From the NCBI RefSeq assembly GCF_022965805.1, contig NC_133114.1:9258261-9322260 (forward strand): a stretch of DNA of 64,000 nt. Reading direction: 5' to 3'. The position numbers and the translations under genes are program-made. A model generated the notes under the pieces. That model was not told the origin of the DNA and did not search any database. It saw only the letters and a list, made by a program, of their open reading frames with translations. Each line of letters starts with the position of its first letter. Position 1 is the first letter of the stretch. The DNA is from Primulina eburnea (Eukaryota > Streptophyta > Magnoliopsida > Lamiales > Gesneriaceae). Shown piece by piece: positions 33,728 through 44,631 of this stretch.

Positions 33728-35260
33728 TGTTGGAACTTTTCAAGTTCGCAATCTTGATTTTGATGTTAACAAAACTTGTTATTGTGTTTCTAACATATTT
33801 ACTCAAGTGTGAAGTTGCAAACACAAGAAGCAAGCTGAAACTGAATTTTGCACAAACTGAATTTCTGGCGAACTTCGATGTTTTGAAGATATCTCTCAAC
33901 TGGTTGATCCAAATGACAATCCGCGAATTGGACTGATTAGAAAACTCAATTTGGAACAAATCGTATTTCACGTTAGTTGGGCAAAATCGGACGTTATCAA
34001 GGGCTAACTGATCGCTGAAGTGACGAACTGATTGCACGAAAACAGCAATCAGTTGGCTTTGAGCAGCTGTGGTATTTTGGTCATATCTCTCATCTCGGTT
34101 ATCGAAACGAAGCGATTCAGTATGCGTTGGAAAGATAAGACAAATATCTACAAATCATTTGGATAAGTCAAAGTCTGAATCGAAGCTTACGATGCTGATA
34201 AATGACGATGAAGCTACTGGTTCTGCACCAACTGAAATCAGTTAGGCTGATTTCAGCAAACCAGTTGAAACTCAACTGAACCAGACCTGCTGAACTGAAC
34301 TAGCTGCTGACCTGCTGACCAGTTGAACTGAACGATCAGTTGAGTTGACCAGAGTTGACCAGTCGGGAAAATTGCTGAATTTGACCGTTGCAATTCCCGA
34401 AACAGTACAGAAACTTTCCAACGGTCATATTCTTGTGTCTAACGTATATATCATTGTTGGAGCCTATAAATACAACATCTTGAAGATCAAACAAAAGCTT
34501 TTGAAGTGGATTCAAAGCATGGGCACTTAGCATGAATATATCAGCTAGTTGAGAGCACAAGCCCTTGTGTGAGGAAACATTTGAGATGTACACTATAACT
34601 GATAAATTCCTCACACACAATCACTCACACATATACAGAGAGTTTGTGCTGAAAAGTTTAGTTGAGTGAGTCTTTACACAAAGGCGTAAAACATTGTGTT
34701 TGTAGTCTTTGCATATGAGACATTAAACAATATGCTGATTGTGAGGTGCTGCCTACAATCTTGAGTGCTAGGAGTTCAGTTTTAGGCAGTGGGTAAGTCC
34801 TAGCTGAATGGGTTTGTACAATGAGTTGTATAAATCAAAGTCTTCTAGTGGATCCTTCCCAGGGGGAAGAAGGGGTGACGTAGGAGTGTTTGAAATCTCC
34901 GAACATCCATAAACAAATTCGTGTCTATTTGTTTATTGCATTTACTTATCATTTCCATAGTTTTAAAGAAGCATTGTTGAAGCATTTTATGTGTTCTTCA
35001 AATACCAAAATATTGTATACCAAGTGTTTGATAAAATGCTTCAACCGAAAATACTTTTACTCATTCAACTTGCATATATTTTAAATGCTTTACAAAATAT
35101 TTATTCGGTTTCTACGAAGGGTTATTTCGAGTGTTTTCCGCTTGGTTTTTTTTAACCAAACTCGATTTAATTCATCGGTGTTCAATATTTCAAGAACCGA
35201 GCTATTTTAGCTCAACGATTACCTTTCTAAACACTCCTTAGTCATTAACCGATCCTATCA
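33728..35260 (+). repeat. Non-autonomous element 3' LTR
   Basis: 1533 bp, TGTTGGAACTTTTC to GATCCTATCA, with TATAAATA at 34465-34472. It differs from the 5' LTR mainly by about 90-100 extra bases of minisatellite at 34255-34370. Confidence 0.92.
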
Positions 35261-35298
35261 TATTCTTACATGAGAATATGGGGACGTCCTGCTTACGT
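35261..35298 (+). repeat. 38-bp flanking duplication, right copy
   Basis: Identical to 30002-30039. Copia-A integrase continues directly from it, so this copy is the one in the original reading context on the right side. Confidence 0.9.
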
Positions 35299-36720
35299 GA
35301 AGCAGACAGTGGGAGACAAATTGGATAGTGGATCCACTTTGTGCTACTTTGTAGATATCCAAAGAATTCTGTTGGATATTATTTCTATCATCCTAGTGAA
35401 GCAAAAGTGTTTGTTTCAAGAAATGCCACCTTTTTGGAAAGGGAGTTTCTATTAGATAGAAAAGGCAATATGATAGAACTTGAAGAAATTCAAGATACTC
35501 CCTCAACTTTAGAAGTTGAACCTAATCCCCTAGAACCAGTAGTTGAAGTACAAGCTCCTAGAAGGTCTGATAGGGTTATTAGACCACCTGCCAGATATAC
35601 ACTTCTTCATGAACAAGGCCATGATGAGCCTTGTGTTGGATGTGATCCAATGAATTTCAAAGAAGCAATATCTGATACTGATTCAACCAAATGGCTTGAA
35701 GCCATGCAGTCAGAAATGGACTCTATGTATTCAAACCAAGTCTGGACATTGGTAGATCAACCTGAGGGAATCGTTCCTATAGGGTGCAAATGGATCTACA
35801 AAAGAAAGCTTGGGGCGAATGGGAAGGTAGTGACCTTCAAAGCAAAGCTGGTTGCAAAAGATTATACTCAAAGACAAGGAGTTGACTATGAGAAAACTTT
35901 TTCACCAGTTGCTATGATTAAGTCCATTTGAATACTACTAGCCATAACAGCATGGTATGACTATGAGATATGACAAATTGATGTAAAGACTGCATTCCTC
36001 AATGGAGACATCAAAGAGGAAATTGATATGTCTCAACCTGAGGGATTCACATCAGTAGGAAGTGAGCATAAGGTATGCAAACTTCAGAGATCAATATATG
36101 GTCTCAAGCAGGAGTCAAGGAGTTGGAACCTCAGATTTGATAGCACTATCAAAGTGTTTGGTTTTGCTAAGAATCCTGAGGAACCATGAGTGTACAAGAA
36201 AGTTAGTGGGAGTGCAGTGACATTCCTATTACTTTATGTTGATGATATCCTGCTCATTGGGAATGATGTAGGATTATTGCAATCAACTAAAGTATGGTTA
36301 GCTAGTAAATTCTCCATGAAAAACATGGGTGAAGCATTCTATGTATTGGGAATACAAATCTATAGAGATAGATCAAAAAGAATGCTCGGACTCACCCAAG
36401 TCACTTATATCGATACCATTCTGAAGCGATTCTCTATGGAAGAGTCCAAGAGAGGATACTTACCAATGTGTCATGGTGTTACTCTATCTAAAGCAATGTT
36501 CCTCAAAACTGATGAATAGATAGAGATGATGACACATATTTCATATGCGTCAGCTATTGGAAGTATCATGTATGGTATGATATCGACACGTCCTGATGTT
36601 GCTTACGCTTTGAGTGTTACAAGCAGATATCAGGCGAACCCTGTTCCAATGCATTGGAAGGCCGTGAAAGATATTCTTAAATACTTGAGAAGAACTAAGA
36701 ACTTGTTCATGGTCTAAGGG
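35299..36720 (+). pseudogene. Copia-A integrase C-terminus and RT
   Basis: KQTVGDKLDSGSTLCYF resumes the integrase. After a shift the frame from 35341 runs through FVSRNATFLEREFLLDRKG, the linker, WLEAMQSEMDSMYSNQVWTLV, KWIYKRKLGANG, DVKTAFLNGDIKEE, KLQRSIYGLKQ, and the YVDD box (LLYVDDILLIGND) to ILKYLRRTKNLFMV. It stays in one frame but is stopped by at least five nonsense codons, several of which could be single changes (TGG, CGA or GGA to TGA; TAT to TAA). Confidence 0.87.
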
Positions 36721-37238
36721 GGTGGAGAATTAAAATTGGAAGGCTACACTGATTCTAGCTTCCAATGTGACGTAGATGACTCGAAATCGACCTCTAGTTT
36801 TGTATTCATGCTATATGGTGCGGCTGTCTCTTGGAAAGGTTCCAAGCAGGACACCGTTGCGGATTCCACCACTGAGCTGAATACATTGTTGCATCTGATG
36901 CAGCCAGAGATGTAGTTTGGATGAGGAATTTTGTCCAAGAGTTGGGCGTTATTCCTAATGGAGTTGATCCAGTCCCGTTGTACTGGGACAACACTGGTGG
37001 CATTACGCAAGCAAAGGAACCAAGGTCTCATCAGCGATCCAAACATATATTGAGGAAGTTCCACATCATACGGGAGATGGTGGGAACAGGAGACATATCA
37101 GTTGAAAGAGTCCACTCTGCAGATAATGTTGCTGATCTACTTACAAAGCCCTTGCCAGGACCATTGTTTGAAAATCATCGCGAAGCAATGGGATTAAGGG
37201 TAGTTGGCTCTAGGGCAAGTGGGAGATTGTTAGAGTAG
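36721..37238 (+). pseudogene. Copia-A RNase H
   Basis: RNase H motifs are visible: [41 protein letters not shown], then after a frameshift near 36880 WMRNFVQELGVIPNGVDPVPLYWDNTGGITQAKEPRSHQRSKH and VHSADNVADLLTKPLPGPLFENH. It ends at the polypurine tract (GCAAGTGGGAGAT, 37215-37227) and slightly enters the 3' LTR. Confidence 0.85.
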
Positions 37239-39422
37239 ATGTCCTGCAAGCCAACGGTTGGCTAGGGAATTTATTGACTCAAGTGAAATAAACAATCTTT
37301 ATTTTAATATAATTTAACTTTTTATGGTCTTGTTATACTTTATCTGTATTCCCATGCAATCAGCATTGATAAAGTCTTTGATTATGCTTTAATACAAATG
37401 AATCGTAATTCGATGTTGAAACTCATTTGTAAACACTGCATATTCCAAATTCGTTCCTAGTCGATTCAGCCGCCTAAAACATGGATAAAGGTCGCTTGAG
37501 CTCGAGACTAGCATCTGTGATGTTGTGTACTGCGTTTCTTGGTAAGGGCATAGAGATGTCCAAACATACAGATGGGTAGTCATATGATGATTATACCGAA
37601 CAACCCTCACTCGTACTTTCCAAGTGGTTATCATTCATCGAGAGGATAAGTCCGTGGTTATGATTGTACTCCATTAGTCCTTACGACCCGGGACAACACT
37701 GAGGCTCTATATGCTAGGGCTGTGCTTTGACTCGTTTACCGGCTCCAGGAGAGTCATCAGGTGGCGAGGTTGGGTATAGTTGCGACACATATAGGAGCCA
37801 GTGCGTTGTAGTCGGGGATTCACCGCTCACCTACGGGTGTGGATTTCCCATGTGATCTAATGAAATAATAGTGCATGGAATCTCTGGCCAGAGTATGAGA
37901 TGTACATTGGAGAAGAAGTTCTCCAATAGTACACGCGATGCCACTATTATAGTTATCTCATAGTTATCGAATTAATATGCAACCCTCGATGAACCAATGG
38001 TTGCAGATTCGATCGGGATATATGAGATGAAGGGACCGTACTTGTACGTTAATCATAATCGGCTGGTTCTTGCAGGCACTATCAGTGATACCTAGGGGAT
38101 CATGGGGCGATGTACTAGACGCTCTTACCATGATCCGATGGGTGCAATCAGAAATGAGTTCTGACATTCTTGATCAATGCGTTGATGAAAAGAATGGGGC
38201 TAACTAGGGTAAGCCCGGTAAAGGATTATATCCTGAATCACAAAGAGTTGTGAACCCACGGCTAGCTGTATCCCTGAACCATTGAGGGTCACACAAACAC
38301 TGGATCGTTTGTTCCCGTTGAGAGAATAAATTCAAGGAGTTAAATTTATATTATGATATAGTAAATTCAAGGAGTTGAATGTATGATAATTAAATTTTGA
38401 GAGAATAAATTCAAGGAGTTGAATTTATAAAATTTGAGAATTTAATTTATTAAACTCAAATGTTGGGTTTATTAAATATTAAATTTTGGAGGTGATAAAA
38501 ATTCAAGGAGTTGGATTTATGATATAAATAATAAATTCAAATGTTGAATTTATAATATATTTAATTTATTAAGCTCAAAAGTTGAGTTGATTAATTAATA
38601 AATTAAATATGGTGGGTAATATGTTTAATGTGCTTGTAGGAGTACAAGTTCAACATAATAAATAATTAAAGTTTTAATGGACTTTGATTGAATTAATTAA
38701 ATTAGTTGGACTAGTCCAATTAATTAAATCAAGCCCATTAATGTTAATTATGTAATTAGAATCTATAATTAACTTAATTAATATGATTAATTAAGTTAAG
38801 GATGGATTAGAAAAAATAATAATAAGGATTTTATTATTATTTCCCAAGGATTTTCAACTCGAGATTTACCAAGATTTGCTTGCCTAAAGAATCTTTCATT
38901 ATCTTAATTAATTCAATTAATTAAGTAAAATGAATGATTAGTATTAAAATAAGAATATTTCTAATTCTTAGAGATAGCATGCATTTCGGTGGTTTTTGTT
39001 TTTCCAAAAACGAGAATCTCATATCTCAATTCATCGCAAGCTCTCTCGAAAATATTTCTTCCAAATGGGCAAGTAAAATTTGGCCACTCCTAGTTTGAGG
39101 TTGCGCCGGGTTTTGTGTTCCATCTCAACGAAAAATATCTTCTAGATTTCTAGTGTAATTTAGAAGAGAAATAAATATTCCAGTCGTGGACCGGATTAGG
39201 AGATTTGAAGTACGTTCGTAGGGATTTACAACAAGAGCTATCTCCGCTAACTCCGGAATAGTTGGAGCCGTGTGAATCGTTCACCAAAGGTATAAAATTC
39301 TAACGCCCTATGTTTGATTATGAAAACTATACGAGTGTCCAAATATTATTTTGTTTTTCAAAATAAAATAAAAATTTTAAACTTCCGCTGCGTTTGGGCA
39401 CGTAGAAAACCGAGATCCAACA
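37228..39422 (+). repeat. Copia-A 3' LTR, uninterrupted
   Basis: 2195 bp from TGTTAGAGTAGATGTCC to GAGATCCAACA. It supplies the empty-site reference for Gypsy-1 (near 38020) and Gypsy-2 (near 38345). It matches 7732-8061 plus 15637-16711 over its last 1.4 kb with scattered differences, so copia-A is clearly older than Gypsy-2. Confidence 0.94.
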
Positions 39423-39954
39423 GTTTTTCCTCTTGCAAGTATAAAAACTTATAATCTTTCATTAATTCTCTTCTTAAGTTGTGTTTACAGTATTTATATA
39501 AGTATATACATGAATTTTCCTACCTATATATTATTATTTACTCATATTATTCCACTATTATCCTAGATAGTCATTGACTCATAATTGAATATTAAGCCAG
39601 TCGATCTTTCTCGATATCGTATATAACGTCGTTGTCATTAATGTCTTATAATTTTATTGTTTTGTCATTAGTTATCTATGATCTTATTTTTACAAGGAAA
39701 TAGCAAGTGGGTAGGAACAATTGATCTGGTAAATATCATTGAGGAAACCTCGTAGAAGTACACGACCAAAACTTGGGTAGGTTACCTTTATCCCTTTTTC
39801 TCGTTCTATCCGTGCAAATACAGGCACCGTTTTTACATTTTCATCACAGCCTATTCAGTACTAAACCTTTAGAAACCCCATGATCATATATATATATATA
39901 TATGTATGATTACTTTTTCTGGCTCCAGGAATTACAAAATTTTTGTTTCTGATT

Positions 39955-40490
39955 GTAAGAATTTATATATATATATATGGGTTAATGGTAATGGGTCGCC
40001 TATGAGGTCCGACCCGACTCGACCCGACCCAAACAATTCAAATTGGTAATTTGAATTTATTGGAGGGAGTAGTTATTTTTCTAGATAACTTCCCTAATCT
40101 TACTCCAGTACAAGCACTATCAACACATGGTAATGGGTCGCCCATGAGGTTCGATCCGACTCGACCCGATCCAAACAATTCAAATTGGTAATTTGAATTT
40201 ATTGGAGGGAGTAGTTATTTTTCTAGATAACTTCCCTAATCTTACTCCAGTACAAGCACTATCAACACAAAATAAGAAAAGATAGAGCCGGGACTTCTTC
40301 TTCCAAAATTTGCAACAGATATATCACTATTATTTGAGCATTTGTGTTGTGAAAACTTGATTTCTTTCCATTCGTGATAGGTATCGGACCGTCGGAAAAT
40401 AGTGTCATCTCCGGAACAAATTAGTAAATCAACTACAAAGATCCTAAATCAAATTATGAATTATACGATATTCGAGTATGATTTCCGTCA
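39955..40490 (+). repeat. Diverged direct repeat, left copy
   Basis: It matches 58834-59415 (GTAAGAATTTATA to TTTCCGTCA) with scattered substitutions. The left copy has an internal tandem duplication and the right copy a small insertion. Not identified; either an old unclassified repeat or a local segmental duplication. Confidence 0.8.
39985..40268 (+). repeat. Tandem 142-bp duplication
   Basis: Units 39985-40126 and 40127-40268 run from ATGGTAATGGGTCGCC to CACTATCAACAC with a handful of substitutions. The right-hand relative at 58858 onward has a single unit, so the duplication is specific to this copy. Confidence 0.92.
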
Positions 40491-41364
40491 TTGATATCAA
40501 AGCTATTTTTAAGTTGATATACTAAAATGTTTTCGATTAAATGACATCCATTTCTTTATGATTCGGAACTAATGTTTCTTTCCTGGTTCTTGAAACATTT
40601 CGAAAAAAATTTATATTTGAGTTTTTTTTTCCTATGGTAAAACCTAAAAGTGCATGCAGGAGAATTACATAGCAACAATCAGTTTTGATTTTCTTCTCAT
40701 AAATGAAGAAATGGGCTACGTGTGCATGCGGTGGAGTTAATTAGAACAAATGTTTGATTTCTTCCCTCAAATGAAGAATGGAAAAACGTGTCGACACAAT
40801 GATAATTAATACAAAAAATAAAAATAAAAAGTTGAAGTACACTTGTGAGTTTTTTGCTGGACCGATTGACTAATATTTCAGAATTTGAAAAAAAAAAGGG
40901 GCAATACAATATATTTTTGTTATACGTAGATTTTTTTTGCAAAATTTAGTTAAAGTTTTTTTCGGTCCATGTCTATCTAAATACGATCCATAATAAGAGT
41001 TTTATGTGTTTAATATCAAAGGATAGTTTGCTAATAATATTGAGAATGAGAGATTGTTATGATGTATGCAAATTTTTCATCTCGAATCTTAAATATTAAG
41101 GTTGGCTTTGTGTCCAATTTAATATTTGCTCTCATCTTATAGATATGACAAGAATTAAACACACTTTTAGTATCTTTCAGGGAGCAACTAAAATTCAAAG
41201 AGCTCCATAACGAATAACAAAGTTGCACATGTTTAAACATTACAAAATGGATCACACTCACACCCTTCCTCAACATATTAAAGTTTGGGATAAAAAAATG
41301 TTTATATCTTATGCATTTGGATTATCATTCTGAACATGATATAATAGTTGGACTATTAAGATAT

Positions 41365-41604
41365 AAATAGAAAAAGGAGAACAGAAGAATTCTGTAATGC
41401 AACACACAGCTTGCACTAATATTGTATACAATTAAATAGCAGATGATACTACTAATGAGAAAATTAAGGAGTTACATGGCTACAAGATATGGATGGCTCA
41501 GGTAACAAGGACTGACTTATTCAAGCAAAACTATATGCTACAAATCTGTAACTAATCTTGGAATGCTTCAACTCAATGCTTCAACTCAAGTATTTGTTTT
41601 AATT
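41365..41604 (-). repeat. Copia-C 3' LTR
   Basis: 240 bp, matching 55158-55400 with a few substitutions and a 3-bp indel. On the minus strand it begins AATTAAAACAAATACTTGAG and ends TTTTTCTATTT. The polypurine tract TTTGAGGGGGAG (minus strand, 41605-41616) precedes it. Confidence 0.9.
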
Positions 41605-42300
41605 CTCCCCCTCAAACGAAGGGGTGTTTCTACCACACCAAGTTTGTCACGTAAGAACTGAAACCGAGAATTGGTTAACGCCTTTGTTAGGCAATCTGCA
41701 ATTTGATCATGTGAAGGTACATATCGAATTTCAAGATCTTTCATTAAAACCATATCTCTAACGAAGTGAGCATCGATCTCAATATGCTTCGTTCAAGCAT
41801 GGTGCACAGGATTGGAAGCAAGAGCAGCTGCACTTAAGTTATCTACCCACACAATCGGTCTTGATGATAAAGAAAATGAAAGTTCTTTGAGAAGAGAAAT
41901 GATCCAACAGATTTCTGCTGCAAGATTGGCTAGAGACCTGTATTCTGATTCAGTACTCGACCTGGATACAACATGTTGCTTCTTAGAAGACCAGGAAACC
42001 AAAGCATCACCAAAGTATACACAGTAGCCTGCAACTGAACGACGATCATCTGGGCAACTGGCCCAATCTGCATCAGAGAACCCACTCAGACATAGGCTGT
42101 CACTGTATTTGATATGTAACCCTGTTGAAACAGTTCCACTCAAGTAGCGCCTGACTCGTTTCATGGCTTGCTAGTGAATCATTGTTGGTTGTTGAAGAAA
42201 TTGACTAAGCTTGTTCACAGAGTAAGCTATATCTAGTCGGGAATGTGTGAGATACTGAAGTGCTCCTATAATTTGTCTATAAGGAGTTGGATTTCTCACT
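41593..42300 (-). pseudogene. Copia-C RNase H
   Basis: The minus-strand frame encodes RYLSGTVSTGLHIKY, GFSDADWASCPDDRRSVAGY, LVSWSSKKQHVVSRSSTESEYRSLA and WVDNLSAAALASNPVHHA. Then a TGA at 41793-41795 stands where TKHIEIDAHFVRD relatives have arginine (CGA), a likely deamination change. The same frame goes on through IADCLTKALTNSRF and LRLRGRIKTNT, stopping a few codons inside the LTR. A frameshift near 42310 separates it from RT. Confidence 0.88.
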
Positions 42301-42312
42301 GACTTCTCCTTC

Positions 42313-43586
42313 CTATTTAGACAAATTTTTCCCAGTAGCGAGTGGGGTAGAACAAGCTTTAGAGTGACTCATCCCAGCTTTCTTTAACAATTCTTGAATA
42401 TATCTTGACTGTGTAAGATAAATCCCTGTTTCATCTCTATAGACTTCAATGCCAAGAAAATGGTGAAGATCTCCCATGTCTTTAAGAGCAAAGATCCTAT
42501 TTAATTTGTGAATAAAAGTCTGCACAAGAGCTTTGTCATTTCCTGTAATCAAAATATCATCAACATACACAAGAATAAATAGGACTTTGTCATGTGATCT
42601 GAACAAGAAGAGGGATGTATCACATTTGGATTGACTGAAACCCCAATCAATTAATGTGTTCTTCAACCTATCAAACCAAGCACGAGGAGCTTGTTTGAGT
42701 CCATAAATAGCCTTGTTGAGTTTGCATACAAAATCTGGTCTTTCAGGATCAATAAAGCCCTCAGGTTGAATCATATACACATCTTCAGTTAGAAAACCAT
42801 TAAGAAATGCATTATTTATATCTAACTGTCGAATCTCCCATCCTTTTGAGACAGCTATTTTTAGCACAATTCTGATCGTAGTAGGCTTAATGACTGGACT
42901 GAATGTCTCAAAGAAGTCTACTCCAGCAGTTTGATGAAATCCCTTTGCAACTACCCTTGCTTTGTAGCGTTCAATGCTTCCATTCGGGCTATATTTGAGC
43001 TTAAAGACCCACTTGCTGCCAACCAGCGATTGCTTTGAGGATGGTGGAACTAGATGCCATGTTTTGTTGTGGACAAGAGCTTGGTATTCAACTTGCATTG
43101 CCTTCCTCCAGTTATCATTACCTAGAGCTGCTGCAACACTTTGAGGTTCTGATGTATCAAGACTTGCAATAGCCTCTGCAAGACCAGTAAATGGCAACTT
43201 TGGCCTGAAGATTCCACTCTTCCCTCTAGTCATCATAGGGTGAATATTCATTCGAATTTCTCCACTTGTTGCCAGCCTATCGGTGTCAATATCAGTTGAG
43301 GATTGATCTGATTCAGCATTTTCAGAGTCTGTTGCGGCAATTGTTCTGTTTGACTCTCTTGCTGAATCTGAAGTAGAGTTTCCAGGATTTGATGATACTC
43401 TAGGAGAAGTTTTCTGGTGATCCATACAAGGATAGGATGCAATATTGCTCGTGTTATTTGGAATTGAAAACCAAGAGGATGATGTAGAAATAAGCACGGG
43501 AAAAAATCAGCTTTAGTATTCAGAAAACCATTAGCAAACGGAAATTCTTTCTCGTTAAACACTACATGCCTTGAGATGTAAATTTT
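42313..43586 (-). pseudogene. Copia-C RT
   Basis: The serine-rich linker is followed by HPMMTRGKSGIFRPK, the lead-in typical of Ale-type elements, then WRKAMQVEYQALVHNKTWHLV, GSKWVFKLKYSPNGSIERYKARVVAKGFHQ, DINNAFLNGFLTEDVYM, KLNKAIYGLKQAPRAWFDRL, the YVDD box (LVYVDDILITGND) and FLGIEVYRDETGIYLTQSRYI. All RT blocks are intact over about 394 codons; the frame ends at KNLSK (42313). The upstream integrase tail KIYISRHVVFNEKEFPF is in a neighbouring frame. Confidence 0.92.
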
Positions 43587-44262
43587 TCAAGTATAACTAA
43601 GACATTTGTAACCTTTGAAGAATTCACTGTATCCTAAAAACACACACTTACTTGAGTGGAATTGAAATTTATGACTTTGGTGTGGTCTAAGACAAGGAAA
43701 ACAGCTACATCCAAAGGTCTTTAGGAAGAAGTAATCTGGAACTTTGTCAAAAAGTTTTTGCATAGGTGAAATACCATGAAGAACAGAAGTATGTAATCTA
43801 TTAATTAGATAGACAACACTTTCAAAGGCTTGCCACCAGTATTTCAATGGTATTTTAGCTTGAGCTAACAGAGTTAAACCCATTTCTACGATGTGCCGAT
43901 GCTTTCTTTCTGCTCTACCATTTTGGACTGAGGTATACGGACATGTGTGTTTAAAACTAATTCCTGCTTTTTAAACTATTTCCGAGAAAGGCAAGTACTC
44001 AGTTCCACAATCTGAATAAATTTGTTTTATTTTTGTTTCAAACTGATTTTCAACGAGATTTTTGAAATGATTAAAAGCCTGAACATCATCACCTTTAGCT
44101 TTAAGAGGATAAATCCAAGTAAAACGACTAAGTCATCAATAAAATGAATATAAAAGCGATATCCAGATATTGAGAGTATTGGTGCAGTCCCCCAAAGATC
44201 AGTGTGAACTAAATCTAAAACATTTTTTGCTTGAGAATGAGAGTCTTTAAAGGGTAGGGCAT
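43587..44262 (-). pseudogene. Copia-C integrase core
   Basis: The minus-strand translation shows the DDE residues in LDLVHTDLWG, QIYSDCGTEYLPF and QNGRAERKHRHIVEMG, then AQAKIPLKYWWQAFESVVYLINR and FGCSCFPCLRPHQSHKF, CVFLGYSEFFKGYKCLSYT. Stops occur at 43587-43589 and at two or three points within 43970-44265, so the enzyme could not be made. Confidence 0.85.
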
Positions 44263-44263
44263 G

Positions 44264-44631
44264 TTATTTTCCAAACTGACAAGCATCACAAAAATTGATG
44301 TTATTAATATAAGAGTTAAGATTACAATCTTTTAAGACTTGAAACAAGACTCTTTTAGATGGGTGGCCTAATCTCCTATGCCACACATCTTCTTTTGAAA
44401 GACTCAATAAACTTGAACATGACTCTGAATTTGATAAATTTGAAGAGAATGAGACAATTCTGGGATTTTGAAAACTAGAATTATTTGAGGAAGGTGCAGC
44501 TTCAATCTTGTATAGACCATTTTCAAGCTTCCCTTTGAGCATCACAAGTTATGTCCGCTTGTCCTTCACAAAACAGCCAGAAGAGTTAAAGTCAATATTT
44601 ACTTTGTTATCAGTCACCAACTGAGACACTG
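44264..44631 (-). pseudogene. Copia-C end of protease and GAG-pre-integrase
   Basis: It begins with QLVTDNKVNIDFNSSGCFVKD, which continues the protease frame ending LLSVS left of the Gypsy-3 right end (53915). LENGLYKIE and VWHRRLGHPSKRVLFQVL with CDACQFGK give the HHCC finger. One stop is present after DKRT. Confidence 0.85.

Larger units (their letters stand above)
30040..35260. mobile_element. Head-to-head composite of a non-autonomous LTR element (LARD/TRIM-like)
   Basis: Three copies of one LTR are present: minus-strand 30137-31838 with 97 bp of internal DNA and its primer site to the left; plus-strand 31843-33288; plus-strand 33728-35260. The right two with 439 bp between them form a full non-autonomous element. 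The left copy is an inverted partial one joined at the LTR 5' ends through 4 bp (ATAT). No coding region is present. PPT form (AAAAAGGGGGAGCT) and LTR start (TGTTGGAACTTTT) suggest a Ty1/copia origin, perhaps SIRE-like. It splits copia-A integrase. Confidence 0.88.
39423..41359. other. Intergenic DNA, no gene seen
   Basis: AT-rich sequence with AT microsatellites (about 39889-39906 and 39963-39979), the diverged direct repeat 39955-40490 including a tandem 142-bp duplication, and homopolymer runs. Open frames here are short, low-complexity and carry no motif. GATAT at 41360-41364 is the left target duplication of copia-C. Confidence 0.7.

Noticed and set aside
31547..34620. Repeated frames around 31547-31927, 31754-32152 and 33675-34037 with near-identical translations
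   Set aside because: They recur because they lie in copies of the same non-autonomous LTR, on both strands; the internal region has no retained gene.
37389..38167. Minus-strand frames in the copia-A 3' LTR
   Set aside because: No homology and no counterpart function; LTR sequence only.
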